A stretch of DNA of 64,000 nt, from positions 186,001 to 250,000 of the forward strand of contig PALT01000033.1 in assembly GCA_002706605.1 (NCBI GenBank). Reading direction: 5' to 3'. The DNA comes from Rhodovulum sp. (GTDB lineage: Bacteria > Pseudomonadota > Alphaproteobacteria > Rhodobacterales > Rhodobacteraceae). The notes under the pieces are model-generated. The model saw only the letters and a list, made by a program, of their open reading frames with translations. It made no database searches and was not told the DNA's origin. Position numbers and translations under genes: made by a program. Shown here in pieces: positions 1 to 7,512 of the stretch (position 1 is its first letter; every line of letters begins with the position of its first letter).

Positions 1-144
1 GCCCCAGATCCACATCCAGTTAAGGTTCTTGGGGGTGGGGATCATCAGGGTATCATACAGCAGACCGACAACGGGCAGGCGCTTGTGCAGCCACTTTTCC
101 CCACCCGTTTTCGGTTCGTAATGATCGTGTGGAATTCCAGACAT
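1..144 (-). CDS. petB: Cytochrome b of the bc1 complex, N-terminal part only
   Basis: This is the first 48 codons of cytochrome b, the membrane quinol-oxidising subunit of the cytochrome bc1 complex. The reading frame starts [13 protein letters not shown] after Met and runs into [16 protein letters not shown], the amphipathic N-terminal stretch seen before the first transmembrane helix in alphaproteobacterial cytochrome b. It is cut by the window edge. The start lies 11 bases after the petA stop, with a GGGAGG ribosome site in the gap, which fits the petA-petB-petC operon order. Heme-binding histidines lie beyond the window and cannot be checked. Confidence 0.88.
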   Translation of the reverse strand, partial: MSGIPHDHYEPKTGGEKWLHKRLPVVGLLYDTLMIPTPKNLNWMWIWG

Positions 145-155
145 AGGTGCCTCCC

Positions 156-716
156 TTAGCCCAGCTTAATGGTCGTTTCGTCGACGAACTCGGCAACCGG
201 AACGTCCAGGTTGCGCGGCGCCGGGCCTTTGCGGATACGGCCGGATTGGTCGTAGTGCGAGCCGTGGCACGGGCAGAACCAGCCGCCGAACTCACCTGCG
301 CCGTTGCCGATCGGCACACAGCCAAGGTGCGTACAAACGCCAACCATGACCAGCCATTCGCCAGCTTCGTCCAGCGTCCGGTTTTCGTCGGCTGCGTCCG
401 CAGTGGGGTTGTTGGCGTTCTGCGAGCCTGTGTCGATCAGCTCGCTCAGATCAACAGCGCGGGCTGCTTCGATCTCATCTGCGGCGCGGCGGCGGATGAA
501 CACCGGCTTACCCAGATACTTGATCGTCAGCTGCGTGCCGACCTCAACACCCGAAACATCAACGCGGATCGACGACAGCGCCTGAACGTCTGCCGAGGGG
601 TTCATCTGGTTGACGAGCGGCCATGCGGCTGCACCTGCGGTAACGGCGCCCGCACCGGCGGTTGCGTAATAAAGAAAATCGCGGCGTGTGCCTGCGTGAT
701 CTTCTGCGTGGGACAC
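156..716 (-). CDS. petA: Ubiquinol-cytochrome c reductase, Rieske iron-sulfur subunit
   Basis: This is the Rieske [2Fe-2S] subunit of the bc1 complex, which passes electrons from quinol to cytochrome c1. The protein has 186 residues from a GTG start, close to the usual length. Residues 11-15 (RRDFL) followed by a hydrophobic anchor to about residue 36 form a twin-arginine type signal anchor. Cluster motifs are CTHLGC at 128-133 and CPCHGSH at 148-154, giving ligands C128, H130, C148, H151 and the disulfide C133-C150. An upstream ATG at 830 is in frame but would add 38 residues not seen in the family. The GTG is preceded by a GGGAG ribosome site. It is first in the operon with petB. Confidence 0.95.
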   Translation of the reverse strand: MSHAEDHAGTRRDFLYYATAGAGAVTAGAAAWPLVNQMNPSADVQALSSIRVDVSGVEVGTQLTIKYLGKPVFIRRRAADEIEAARAVDLSELIDTGSQNANNPTADAADENRTLDEAGEWLVMVGVCTHLGCVPIGNGAGEFGGWFCPCHGSHYDQSGRIRKGPAPRNLDVPVAEFVDETTIKLG

Positions 717-734
717 GAGATTTCTCCCTTCCTG

Positions 735-750
735 GACCAAACGCTTGGTC
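735..750. promoter_or_regulatory. Inverted repeat in the petA 5' region
   Basis: GACCAA and TTGGTC form a perfect 6-bp inverted repeat around ACGC, about 20 bases upstream of the petA GTG start. It could be an operator or a small 5' UTR hairpin. The rest of 717-991 holds no convincing gene, and I could not fix a promoter in it. Confidence 0.3.
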
Positions 751-991
751 TGCGACCGCATTCGGCCATTAGCATTCCAATCGGGCCGGTATTTAGCGGC
801 CTTGTTTCCAACCGTCCAGCACGATTGCACCGAATTCGCGCAACCGCGACGACATAACGCTGTCTTTTATCTTGAAAAGAGCGCCGCCCATCCCCATTTC
901 CCGCAATGATTTTCAGAAATCTGTGCACCAAAGTATGCAGGCGATTCCATGTGGACCCTGTGGTTAGGCGTGTTTGCCAGTATGCGCTAGA

Positions 992-1633
992 TCAGGGGTT
1001 GAGCGCGAAATCCGTATAAAACGGGGGCGAATCCGGCACCCATTGGGGGTATTTCGCCATAATCGCGGCAAAGCGGTCGCTGTTCAGGAACCGATCCAGC
1101 CACGCGGTGACATGCGGCCAGTCCTGCGCGCGGAACCACGCAAGGTCGACCATGGCGAATTGTCGCACAAAAGTCACGGTGGCCATATCCGCAAAACAGG
1201 GGGATTCCCCGCCCAACCACGGGTTTCCGTCCAGTGTTGCGTTGAGGTCCATCAGGATCGCGGCGGCCTTTGCCCGTTCAGAGTCGGGCTCGGCATCCGT
1301 ATACCGCGTGGCGTATTTATAGCGGTCCAGCGCGGTTTTGAACGGGCCCTCGATCGTGTCGATCAGGTCGTTCAGCTCAGGCCGGTTCAGCCAGCCCTCG
1401 GGGTCATTGCGATGGAGGGCCCAGAGCATGATGTCGCGGCTTTCCTCTACCACATCCTCCCCGTCGACCAGAACCGGCACTGTGCCCTTGGGGGACGCGG
1501 TGAGCAGGTCAGCGGGTTTGTCGCGCAGGACGACCTCACGCAGTTCAACGGTGATCCCCGCCGACGCCAAGGCAAGGCGCGCGCGCATCGCATAGGGGCA
1601 GCGGCGGAAGGTATAGAGGATCGGGGTGCTCAT
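992..1633 (-). CDS. Glutathione S-transferase-like protein
   Basis: This is a cytosolic protein of 213 residues with a thioredoxin-fold N-terminal half and a helical C-terminal half, the glutathione S-transferase layout. The N-terminus carries CPYAMRARLAL at about residues 12-22, where a CPY motif replaces the usual catalytic Ser or Tyr. That is typical of glutaredoxin-2-like and other cysteine-type members. KGTVPVLVDGEDVVEESRDIM near residues 49-69 contains the cis-proline (VPVL) and the ES motif that binds the glutathione gamma-glutamyl group. The substrate cannot be told. It sits between mtaB and petA on the same strand. Confidence 0.8.
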   Translation of the reverse strand: MSTPILYTFRRCPYAMRARLALASAGITVELREVVLRDKPADLLTASPKGTVPVLVDGEDVVEESRDIMLWALHRNDPEGWLNRPELNDLIDTIEGPFKTALDRYKYATRYTDAEPDSERAKAAAILMDLNATLDGNPWLGGESPCFADMATVTFVRQFAMVDLAWFRAQDWPHVTAWLDRFLNSDRFAAIMAKYPQWVPDSPPFYTDFALNP

Positions 1634-1649
1634 GGCTGATCTAGGGATG

Positions 1650-1675
1650 TGAGTATTTTAGCCAAGATGAAGAGG
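1650..1675 (-). repeat. 26-bp gene-end element, copy 1
   Basis: Read on the minus strand this begins CCTCTTCATCTTGGC and ends AAAATACTCA. It matches the element at 24232-24257 in 25 of 26 positions. The single difference (T instead of A after GGC) creates the TAA stop of mtaB, so this copy encodes the last five residues of that protein (PLHLG). Both copies have the same orientation relative to the gene whose end they mark. Confidence 0.7.
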
Positions 1676-2935
1676 CAGGCCCAGCAAGTGGGACTCGGTG
1701 CGCCCTGTGATTTCGGCGCGGATGATCTGGCCCTCGGGGAGGTCGGTGTCGAAATGGACCTCGGTGAATTGCTCAGTCCGGCCAAGGCGCGGGGTTTCGA
1801 TCAGGATCTCGCAGGTGCGTCCGATTTGCGCGGCGAGGTGCGTTTGGACCTGTGTCTTACCGGCGGCGCGCAGGCGGGCGGCGCGGGATTTGATCGCCTT
1901 GCCGTTGACCTGTGGCATACGTGCGGCGGGGGTGCCGGGGCGGGGCGAATAGGGAAAGACATGGAGCCACGTCAGGTCGCAATCGGTGACCATGCGCAGG
2001 CTGTTTTCGAACATCTCTTCGGTTTCGGTCGGGAAGCCGGCGATGATATCCGCGCCAAAGGTCATGTCGGGACGCAGTTTGCGGGCCTCTTGGCAGAAGG
2101 CGATGGCGTCTTCGCGGGTGTGGCGGCGCTTCATCCGTTTGAGGATCATATTGTCGCCCGCCTGCAGCGACAGGTGCAAATGCGGCATCAGGCGGGACTC
2201 GGTCGCGATGGCGGCCATCAGGTTCTCATCGGCCTCAATCGAGTCGATCGAACTGATCCTGAGGCGGGGCAGATCGGGGATGAGTTTCAGGATGCGCATG
2301 ACCAGATCGCCGAGGCGAGGCTCGCCAGGCAGGTCCGCCCCCCAACTGGTCAGGTCTACGCCGGTCAGCACGACCTCGTTAAAGCCGCGCCCGACGAGGC
2401 GTTTGATCTGTTCCACGACGACCCCCGCAGGGACCGATCGGGAATTGCCGCGCCCAAATGGGATGATGCAAAAGGTACAGCGGTGATCGCAGCCGTTTTG
2501 CACCTGTACATAGGCGCGGTGGCGGCCAAAGCCGTCGATCAGGTGGCCCGCCGTTTCAGTGACCGACATAATGTCATCGACGCGGACCTTTTCCGTTTCA
2601 CCAATGAAGTCGGGGCCTTTGGCGATGGATTGCCACGTTTCGGCCTGCATCTTTTCGGTGTTGCCGATGACCTGATCGACCTCCTCCATGGCGGCAAAAG
2701 TTTCGGGTTCGGTCTGGGCGGCGCAGCCCGTCACGATCAGGGTCGCGTCAGGGTTTTCGCGGCGCAGTTTGCGGATTTCCTGACGCGCTTTGCGCACGGC
2801 CTCGGCGGTGACGGCACAGGTGTTCACGATCACCGCATTGTCGACGCCGGCCTGTTCGGACAGTTCCTGCATCGCCGCCGTTTCATAGGCGTTCAGGCGA
2901 CAGCCCAGCGTGGTGAATTTGGGCGGCGTTGTCAT
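1658..2935 (-). CDS. mtaB: tRNA N6-threonylcarbamoyladenosine(37) methylthiotransferase
   Basis: This radical-SAM enzyme adds the 2-methylthio group to t6A37 in ANN-decoding tRNAs. The 425-residue protein has the family layout: an N-terminal methylthiotransferase domain with cluster cysteines C12, C40 and C71; a radical-SAM domain with C149, C153 and C156 in CDHRCTFC; and a C-terminal TRAM domain from about residue 365. Absence of MiaB-specific features and the sequence CIIPFGRGNSRS favour MtaB over MiaB or RimO. The start overlaps the dapF stop as ATGA, indicating coupled translation from dapF. The last codons and stop lie inside a 26-bp repeat also found after dnaE2. Confidence 0.92.
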   Translation of the reverse strand: MTTPPKFTTLGCRLNAYETAAMQELSEQAGVDNAVIVNTCAVTAEAVRKARQEIRKLRRENPDATLIVTGCAAQTEPETFAAMEEVDQVIGNTEKMQAETWQSIAKGPDFIGETEKVRVDDIMSVTETAGHLIDGFGRHRAYVQVQNGCDHRCTFCIIPFGRGNSRSVPAGVVVEQIKRLVGRGFNEVVLTGVDLTSWGADLPGEPRLGDLVMRILKLIPDLPRLRISSIDSIEADENLMAAIATESRLMPHLHLSLQAGDNMILKRMKRRHTREDAIAFCQEARKLRPDMTFGADIIAGFPTETEEMFENSLRMVTDCDLTWLHVFPYSPRPGTPAARMPQVNGKAIKSRAARLRAAGKTQVQTHLAAQIGRTCEILIETPRLGRTEQFTEVHFDTDLPEGQIIRAEITGRTESHLLGLPLHLG

Positions 2936-3771
2936 TGGTGCGCGTCCAGAAATTCGGGCGTGAAATAGCCGGTGGCGACATGCATGGTCGGGCCTGTCAT
3001 CCAGACGCCGTCATCCGCCCATTCCACGTGCAGGGTACCGCCGTCCAGATCGATGCGAACGTTGCGGCCGGTCAGACCCCGACGCGCGGCGGCGACGGCG
3101 GTCGCACAAGAGGACGAGCCCGAGGCAAGCGTCGGCCCCACGCCCCGTTCCCACACCCGCATGCGCAGATGGTCGGGCCCGATCACCGAGGCAAATTGCA
3201 CATTGGTGCGTTCAGGGTAGAGGGGGTGATGTTCGATCTCGGCCCCGCGGGTGTTCAGATCGACCGCCTCGGCGTCTTCGACGAAAAAGGTGCAATGCGG
3301 ATTGCCCATGCCGGTGGCCGTCGGGTCCCCGTCGATTGGCAGAATCAGCGTATCCATCTCATGCGCCAGAGGAATTTCGTCCCAACGCAGTTGCGGATGT
3401 CCCATGTTCACCGAGGTCAGGCCATCGCCCGCATCGCGCGCGAACAGGGTGCCGCGACCGGTGGTCAGGGTCAGGTCGGTCTTGCCGGTCTCATTCATCA
3501 GGTGGCGCGCGATACAGCGTGTCGCGTTCCCACAAGCCGCCGATTCCGAGCCATCCGCGTTCAGAAACACCAGATGTGCGTCCGCATTCCCGCGATTTTC
3601 GATGATCGCCAGCTGATCAAAGCCGATTCCAATATGGCGATGGGCGATGGCCGTGACCAATGACGGCGCAAGCGGGGTGGCTTGCGCGCGGTGATCAAAA
3701 ACGACGAAATCATTGCCAAGGCCATGCATCTTGTAAAATGCCATGCCCTGTTGGGGCTCTGTGGTGCTCAT
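2932..3771 (-). CDS. dapF: Diaminopimelate epimerase
   Basis: It converts LL- to meso-diaminopimelate for lysine and peptidoglycan synthesis. The signature HGLGNDFVVFD is at residues 16-26. The two catalytic cysteines are C80 in SAACGNATRC and one in LASGSSSCATAVA near residue 224. The second motif is a little divergent from the usual ACGTGACA but keeps the cysteine. The start at 3771 gives 279 residues; an internal ATG at 3744 (MAFYKMHG) gives a length closer to many homologues and could be the true start. An ATG at 3846 opens a longer frame that looks wrong. It is followed by mtaB with a 4-base overlap. Confidence 0.93.
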   Translation of the reverse strand: MSTTEPQQGMAFYKMHGLGNDFVVFDHRAQATPLAPSLVTAIAHRHIGIGFDQLAIIENRGNADAHLVFLNADGSESAACGNATRCIARHLMNETGKTDLTLTTGRGTLFARDAGDGLTSVNMGHPQLRWDEIPLAHEMDTLILPIDGDPTATGMGNPHCTFFVEDAEAVDLNTRGAEIEHHPLYPERTNVQFASVIGPDHLRMRVWERGVGPTLASGSSSCATAVAAARRGLTGRNVRIDLDGGTLHVEWADDGVWMTGPTMHVATGYFTPEFLDAHQ

Positions 3772-3879
3772 AGGGCGGCATATAACCCTTGTGTGAAACT
3801 TTATCCAGATCGTCGCAAAAAATCGCAAAAATGCCCTTGACCCCATCCGTCGGTTTCCCTAGTTAGCGCCACACAAAGT

Positions 3880-3955
3880 GGGCCGTTAGCTCAGTTGGTA
3901 GAGCAACTGACTTTTAATCAGTGGGTCGAAGGTTCGAATCCTTCACGGCTCACCA
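3880..3955 (+). tRNA. tRNA-Lys (anticodon TTT)
   Basis: A full cloverleaf can be folded. The acceptor stem GGGCCGT pairs with ACGGCTC with one G-T wobble. The D arm starts TAGCTCAG, the anticodon stem ACTGA/TCAGT encloses the loop CTTTTAA with TTT as anticodon, and the T loop is GGTTCGAATCC. The terminal CCA is encoded. A hairpin follows within 25 bases. Confidence 0.97.
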
Positions 3956-3976
3956 CTTTCTCCGCTGGTCGGACAC

Positions 3977-4009
3977 GAAAAACCGCTGGACCTTGGTCCG
4001 GCGGTTTTC
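3977..4009 (+). terminator. Hairpin terminator after tRNA-Lys
   Basis: AAAACCGC then TGGACC pairs with GGTCC then GCGGTTTT across a short loop, with A and T tracts at the two outer ends. This is a symmetrical intrinsic terminator just after the tRNA. Confidence 0.7.
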
Positions 4010-4113
4010 GCGTTTCTGGGGCCTTTCCTTTTACCTGCCGCGACTTGTCGCGACCCGATTCCCGTTTGATCCGTGCGATCACGCAATCGGGATCGGGAAA
4101 TGTTTGTGACGAA

Positions 4114-4138
4114 TCGACACCTGTTATACTGGTGTCGA
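4114..4138 (+). promoter_or_regulatory. Promoter inside a perfect inverted repeat, before the CGNR regulator
   Basis: TCGACACC (4114-4121) and GGTGTCGA (4131-4138) form a perfect 8-bp inverted repeat. The 9-base spacer is TGTTATACT, a full extended -10 promoter element (TG-N-TATACT). Transcription should start at about 4137-4140, at or within three bases of the ATG at 4140, and there is no ribosome site, so the message is probably leaderless. A repressor on this repeat would cover the promoter. Autoregulation by the adjacent gene is inferred. Confidence 0.6.
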
Positions 4139-4139
4139 C

Positions 4140-4703
4140 ATGAGAGATTTCGAATTCAAAGCGGGCAGCCTGTGCCTTGATCTGGTCGACACCGTGTCAG
4201 AACGCGGGGTCGGGGACGTGGACCTGTTGGCCACGGAGGCCGATGTGGCGCGGTGGGTCACGGGGACGGGGCGTCTGGCCTATGCGGCAGGGGCGGTCGG
4301 GGACATCGCGTCCGTGCGCAACTTGCGTGAGGCGATTTTCAACGCCGCCAGCGCCTGTATCGACGGCGCGCTAATGGATGACGCGGATTTGGCCGTGATC
4401 AACGCGGCCGCGTCGGTGGGCGCGCCACGGCCCGTGTTGATGCGCGACGGGGTTGTGATGCGTGCCGATGACCCCTTTGCCGCGATGATGGCCGAAATTG
4501 CGGGCGACGCCATCGCCCTATTGGGGGGCGAACGTCGGGCGCGCCTGCGCCGCTGCGGCGGATGCAACATGTTGTTCTTTGACGCCTCACCGCCGGGCCG
4601 ACGCAAATGGTGCTCGTCCGCGGCGGGCTGTGGCAATCAGGCAAAAACCAGAAACCGGCGCGCGCGTATCGCGGCCAAAAAACAGGGAAAGGCACCCCAA
4701 TGA
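4140..4703 (+). CDS. CGNR zinc-finger (ABATE-type) transcription regulator
   Basis: This 187-residue protein has an N-terminal ABATE-like domain opening with GSLCLDLVDT (about residues 9-18). A C-terminal CGNR zinc finger lies at about residues 137-178: RRCGGC, KWCSS and GCGNQAK supply the cysteines, with CGNQ in place of the family's CGNR. The family is regarded as stress-related transcription regulators; no target is known here. The gene appears to be leaderless, starting directly after a promoter enclosed by an inverted repeat. It overlaps the next small gene by ATGA, so the two are translated together. Confidence 0.8.
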   Translation: MRDFEFKAGSLCLDLVDTVSERGVGDVDLLATEADVARWVTGTGRLAYAAGAVGDIASVRNLREAIFNAASACIDGALMDDADLAVINAAASVGAPRPVLMRDGVVMRADDPFAAMMAEIAGDAIALLGGERRARLRRCGGCNMLFFDASPPGRRKWCSSAAGCGNQAKTRNRRARIAAKKQGKAPQ

Positions 4704-4936
4704 CAGAGCATCGCGTGGTCTTTGATTTCGAGATCGACTTTAGCAACGGCGGCGGCATTCAGGGCCAAGGGTTCCGTCTGGACATCGACGGGGATGACAT
4801 CGCGGACGCGGATCTGGCCGATTACATCGTCAAGGACATGCGCCTGTTGATGGTGGGTGAGGTGCGTATCCTGAACAAGCAGATCATCCAAGAGGCGCAC
4901 AAACGCGGTGCCGCCGACGTGCCGCAGGTCGATTGA
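4700..4936 (+). CDS. Small acidic protein of unknown function, coupled to the CGNR regulator
   Basis: The 78-residue protein reads as one compact domain: an N-terminal beta-rich part (RVVFDFEIDFSNGGGIQGQG), an acidic middle (DIDGDDIADADLADYIV) and a basic helical end (ILNKQIIQEAHKRGA). It has no signal peptide or membrane segment. Its ATG overlaps the stop of the CGNR gene (ATGA), which strongly supports that it is real and co-expressed. I do not recognise the family. It could be a partner or effector-sensing subunit of the regulator, but that is only context. Confidence 0.65.
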   Translation: MTEHRVVFDFEIDFSNGGGIQGQGFRLDIDGDDIADADLADYIVKDMRLLMVGEVRILNKQIIQEAHKRGAADVPQVD

Positions 4937-4937
4937 C

Positions 4938-4985
4938 ATGCCCGCGCGTCACATCCTGTTGGCCCTGTCGGTCGTGGCATTCTGA
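4938..4985 (+). pseudogene. Possible remnant: 15-codon start of a secreted protein
   Basis: One base after the preceding stop an ATG opens MPARHILLALSVVAF and then meets TGA. The sequence looks like the charged and hydrophobic parts of a signal peptide cut short, with no continuation found in other frames before the terminator at 5061. It may be the stump of a lost third gene of this operon, or chance. Confidence 0.25.
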
Positions 4986-5060
4986 GAAACACATTTGTGG
5001 TTATTTGGATGGGCTTCCGTCATCTGCCTGAGGCGTGGCGCAAAGCGTACTGCCTAAAAC

Positions 5061-5090
5061 AAACAAAGGCGCCCGTGGGCGCCTTGTTTA
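5061..5090 (-). terminator. Terminator after tRNA-Pro (works in both directions)
   Basis: GGCGCC pairs with GGCGCC across CGTG, extended outward by AAACAA and TTGTTT. It lies just 3' of tRNA-Pro on the minus strand and also closes the CGNR operon on the plus strand. Confidence 0.7.
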
Positions 5091-5092
5091 TT

Positions 5093-5169
5093 TGGTCGGA
5101 GTGAGAGGATTCGAACCTCCGGCCCCTGCCTCCCGAAGACAGTGCTCTACCAGGCTGAGCTACACTCCG
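5093..5169 (-). tRNA. tRNA-Pro (anticodon CGG)
   Basis: On the minus strand the acceptor stem CGGAGTG pairs with CACTCCG. The anticodon stem CTGTC/GGCAG encloses TTCGGGA, giving anticodon CGG, and the T arm is GGAGGTTCGAATCC. CCA is encoded. The length is 77 bases including CCA. Confidence 0.97.
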
Positions 5170-5224
5170 ACCGAATGGGGGCGGATTACAGTGCCCTGCA
5201 GGGTTTTGCAAGAGGCCATTTCCC

Positions 5225-6184
5225 CTATTTCTTGCGCTTGTTCATCCGTCGCAGATAGGCGCCAACCCGCGGGGCCGTGCCCGTTTCCGGACGCGAGCGT
5301 GTGCGCAGAACCGGCGTGTTCTCCGAGGCATCCGAATTGCCCTCTCGGAATAGGATGTAGAGACCACTTGCGATAATGATGGCAGCACCAATCATCGTGG
5401 CGGTGTCCACGCTCTCTCCGAAAAAGAACCAGCCATATAGAGACGCCCAAAGAATCTGGGAATACTGCATCGGGGCGACAACGACGGCCTCGCCGACCTT
5501 ATAGGCGAAAATCATGCACATCATGGCAATCAGGGCCATTGCGGCAATCGCGCCGAGGCCTGCCAGATGCATCCCCGGCATCGGTTCATAGATGAATGGC
5601 AGCCACGCCCCCATAATCACAAAGTTCGCCAACATCGGGTAGAGCAACAGAACGATGCTGCGCTCTTCATGGCCAATTTTGCGCACGATGATTGAGGCAA
5701 TGGCACTGCTGAATGCGGCGACAAGGGCGGCGAGGTGCCCAAGGCCCAGTTCCGTTTCACCAGGGCGCAGCACGACCATAACGCCCATCAGACCCACGAT
5801 CACGGCGGCCCAGCGGCGCAGACGCACGGTTTCGCTTAGGATGGGGATCGACAGCACGGTGATCAACAGGGGCGTTGCAAAGATGATCGCGTAGGTTTGC
5901 GCCAGCGGCAGCTTGGAAAAGGCGTAGAATGCGGACAGACCCGTCACGCAAACCGCTACCGTGCGGATCCATGTCCACAAGGGGCGGCGGGGCTTGAGGC
6001 TCTCGCCCGATGAATCGCGGATCAGCATCACGGTGGTCAGGGGAAAGCCCAACAGCACGCTAAAAAACAGGATTTGTGCGGGTTGATAGGATGCGCCGAG
6101 GACCTTGATGATCACGTCGTGCAGGGAATAGACCGCAAACCCCATCAACGCGAGAATAGCCCCTTTTGCATTTGACCCCATCAT
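5225..6184 (-). CDS. EamA-family (DMT) membrane transporter
   Basis: This inner-membrane protein of 319 residues contains about ten hydrophobic helices in two repeats of the EamA domain, roughly residues 8-140 and 155-285. The second repeat shows the usual PMQYSQILWASLYGWFFFGE helix-nine segment. Such proteins export or import small metabolites; the substrate cannot be told. The start is set at the first of two adjacent ATG codons (6184), which has GGGTGA about seven bases upstream; the longer frame from 6268 has no such support. The C-terminal tail is polar and strongly basic (RRMNKRKK). It lies downstream of leuB but after a terminator. Confidence 0.85.
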   Translation of the reverse strand: MMGSNAKGAILALMGFAVYSLHDVIIKVLGASYQPAQILFFSVLLGFPLTTVMLIRDSSGESLKPRRPLWTWIRTVAVCVTGLSAFYAFSKLPLAQTYAIIFATPLLITVLSIPILSETVRLRRWAAVIVGLMGVMVVLRPGETELGLGHLAALVAAFSSAIASIIVRKIGHEERSIVLLLYPMLANFVIMGAWLPFIYEPMPGMHLAGLGAIAAMALIAMMCMIFAYKVGEAVVVAPMQYSQILWASLYGWFFFGESVDTATMIGAAIIIASGLYILFREGNSDASENTPVLRTRSRPETGTAPRVGAYLRRMNKRKK

Positions 6185-6273
6185 ACGGTCACCCTTTGTC
6201 GTTATCGCAAACAGTTCAAAAATTATTGGCACGCGAATGGTTCCGTTGCCAAGACGGTTCGCGCCCATATACG

Positions 6274-6304
6274 AAAAGAACCGGGCGAGGGGTCGCCCGG
6301 TTCC
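6274..6304 (-). terminator. Terminator after leuB
   Basis: GAACCGGGCGA pairs with TCGCCCGGTTC across a four-base GGGG loop. On the minus strand the stem is followed by TTTTC. It lies 29 bases after the leuB stop. Confidence 0.8.
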
Positions 6305-6332
6305 ATAAAAAGTTCAGAAATGTGGATGCGCC

Positions 6333-7439
6333 TTAAAGGCTGGCGTCCAGAGCGGCGATGACGGCATCGCCCATTTCGCTGGTCGAGACAGGGGTCTCGC
6401 CCTCGGCCTGCAGCAAGTCCGCGGTGCGAACGCCATCGGCCAGAACCTTTTCGATCGCGGCCTCAAGGCGATCTGCCTCGGTGCCCTGATCAAAGCTATA
6501 GCGCAGCGCCATGGCAAAGCTGAGGATACAGGCGATCGGGTTTGCCTTGCCCTGACCCGCGATATCGGGGGCCGAGCCGTGGACCGGTTCATACATCGCC
6601 TTGGGGCGGCCATTGGCCATCGGTGCGCCAAGGCTGGCCGAGGGCAACATGCCCAAAGAGCCGGTCAGCATCGCCGCCGCATCCGACAACAGGTCGCCAA
6701 ACAGGTTGTCGGTCACGATGACGTCGAACTGTTTGGGCCAGCGGCACAGCTGCATCGCGCCTGCATCGGCGTACATGTGCGACAGTTCCACGTCGGCGTA
6801 TTCTTCGTCGTGAACCTTTTGAACCACTTCGCGCCACAGAATACCGGATTCCATGACGTTGGCCTTTTCCATCGAGCAGACTTTGTTGTTGCGGCGACGG
6901 GCCAGTTCAAAGGCCGAGCGCGCAACGCGTTCGATTTCGCTCTCGGTGTAGCGCTGGGTGTTGATGCCGACGCGCTCATTGCCTTCTTCGAAGATGCCGC
7001 GCGGCTCACCGAAGTAGATGCCGCTGGTCAGTTCGCGCACGATCATGATGTCCAGACCGGCAACCACGTCCTTTTTCAGGGACGAGAAATCGGCCAGCGC
7101 GTCAAAGCATTGTGCAGGGCGCAGGTTGGAGTAGAGATCCATTTCCTTGCGCAGACGCAACAGGCCGCGCTCGGGCTTTACCGAAAAGTCCAGATTGTCG
7201 TACTGCGGACCACCCACAGCGCCCAGCAGAACCGCGTCCACCTCTTGCGCTTTGGCCATGGTTTCGTCGGTCAGGGGGGTGCCGTGCGCGTCATAGGCAC
7301 AGCCGCCAACCAGATCTTCGCTGACGTCGATTTTCAGGTCGCGCTTGTCACCGAACCAGTCGATGATCTTGCGAACTTCGGCCATGACTTCGGGGCCAAT
7401 ACCGTCGCCGGGAAGGATAAGAAGGGAAGGGTTGCTCAT
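6333..7439 (-). CDS. leuB: 3-isopropylmalate dehydrogenase
   Basis: It carries out the NAD-dependent oxidative decarboxylation of 3-isopropylmalate in leucine synthesis, in the cytosol. The 368-residue protein begins [19 protein letters not shown], the family start. It has the substrate-binding arginines around [17 protein letters not shown] (about residues 94-110), the metal site in [19 protein letters not shown], and the NAD-binding [14 protein letters not shown] near residue 290. Length and motifs are normal. It is on the same strand as leuC and leuD but separated from them by two genes of other function. Confidence 0.97.
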   Translation of the reverse strand: MSNPSLLILPGDGIGPEVMAEVRKIIDWFGDKRDLKIDVSEDLVGGCAYDAHGTPLTDETMAKAQEVDAVLLGAVGGPQYDNLDFSVKPERGLLRLRKEMDLYSNLRPAQCFDALADFSSLKKDVVAGLDIMIVRELTSGIYFGEPRGIFEEGNERVGINTQRYTESEIERVARSAFELARRRNNKVCSMEKANVMESGILWREVVQKVHDEEYADVELSHMYADAGAMQLCRWPKQFDVIVTDNLFGDLLSDAAAMLTGSLGMLPSASLGAPMANGRPKAMYEPVHGSAPDIAGQGKANPIACILSFAMALRYSFDQGTEADRLEAAIEKVLADGVRTADLLQAEGETPVSTSEMGDAVIAALDASL

Positions 7440-7512
7440 CGGTCAGATATCCTTTGTCCAAGGGTTGGCTTGGCCTATCCGCTTGGCCCCATATGGTCAA
7501 GGTATCTGCGGT

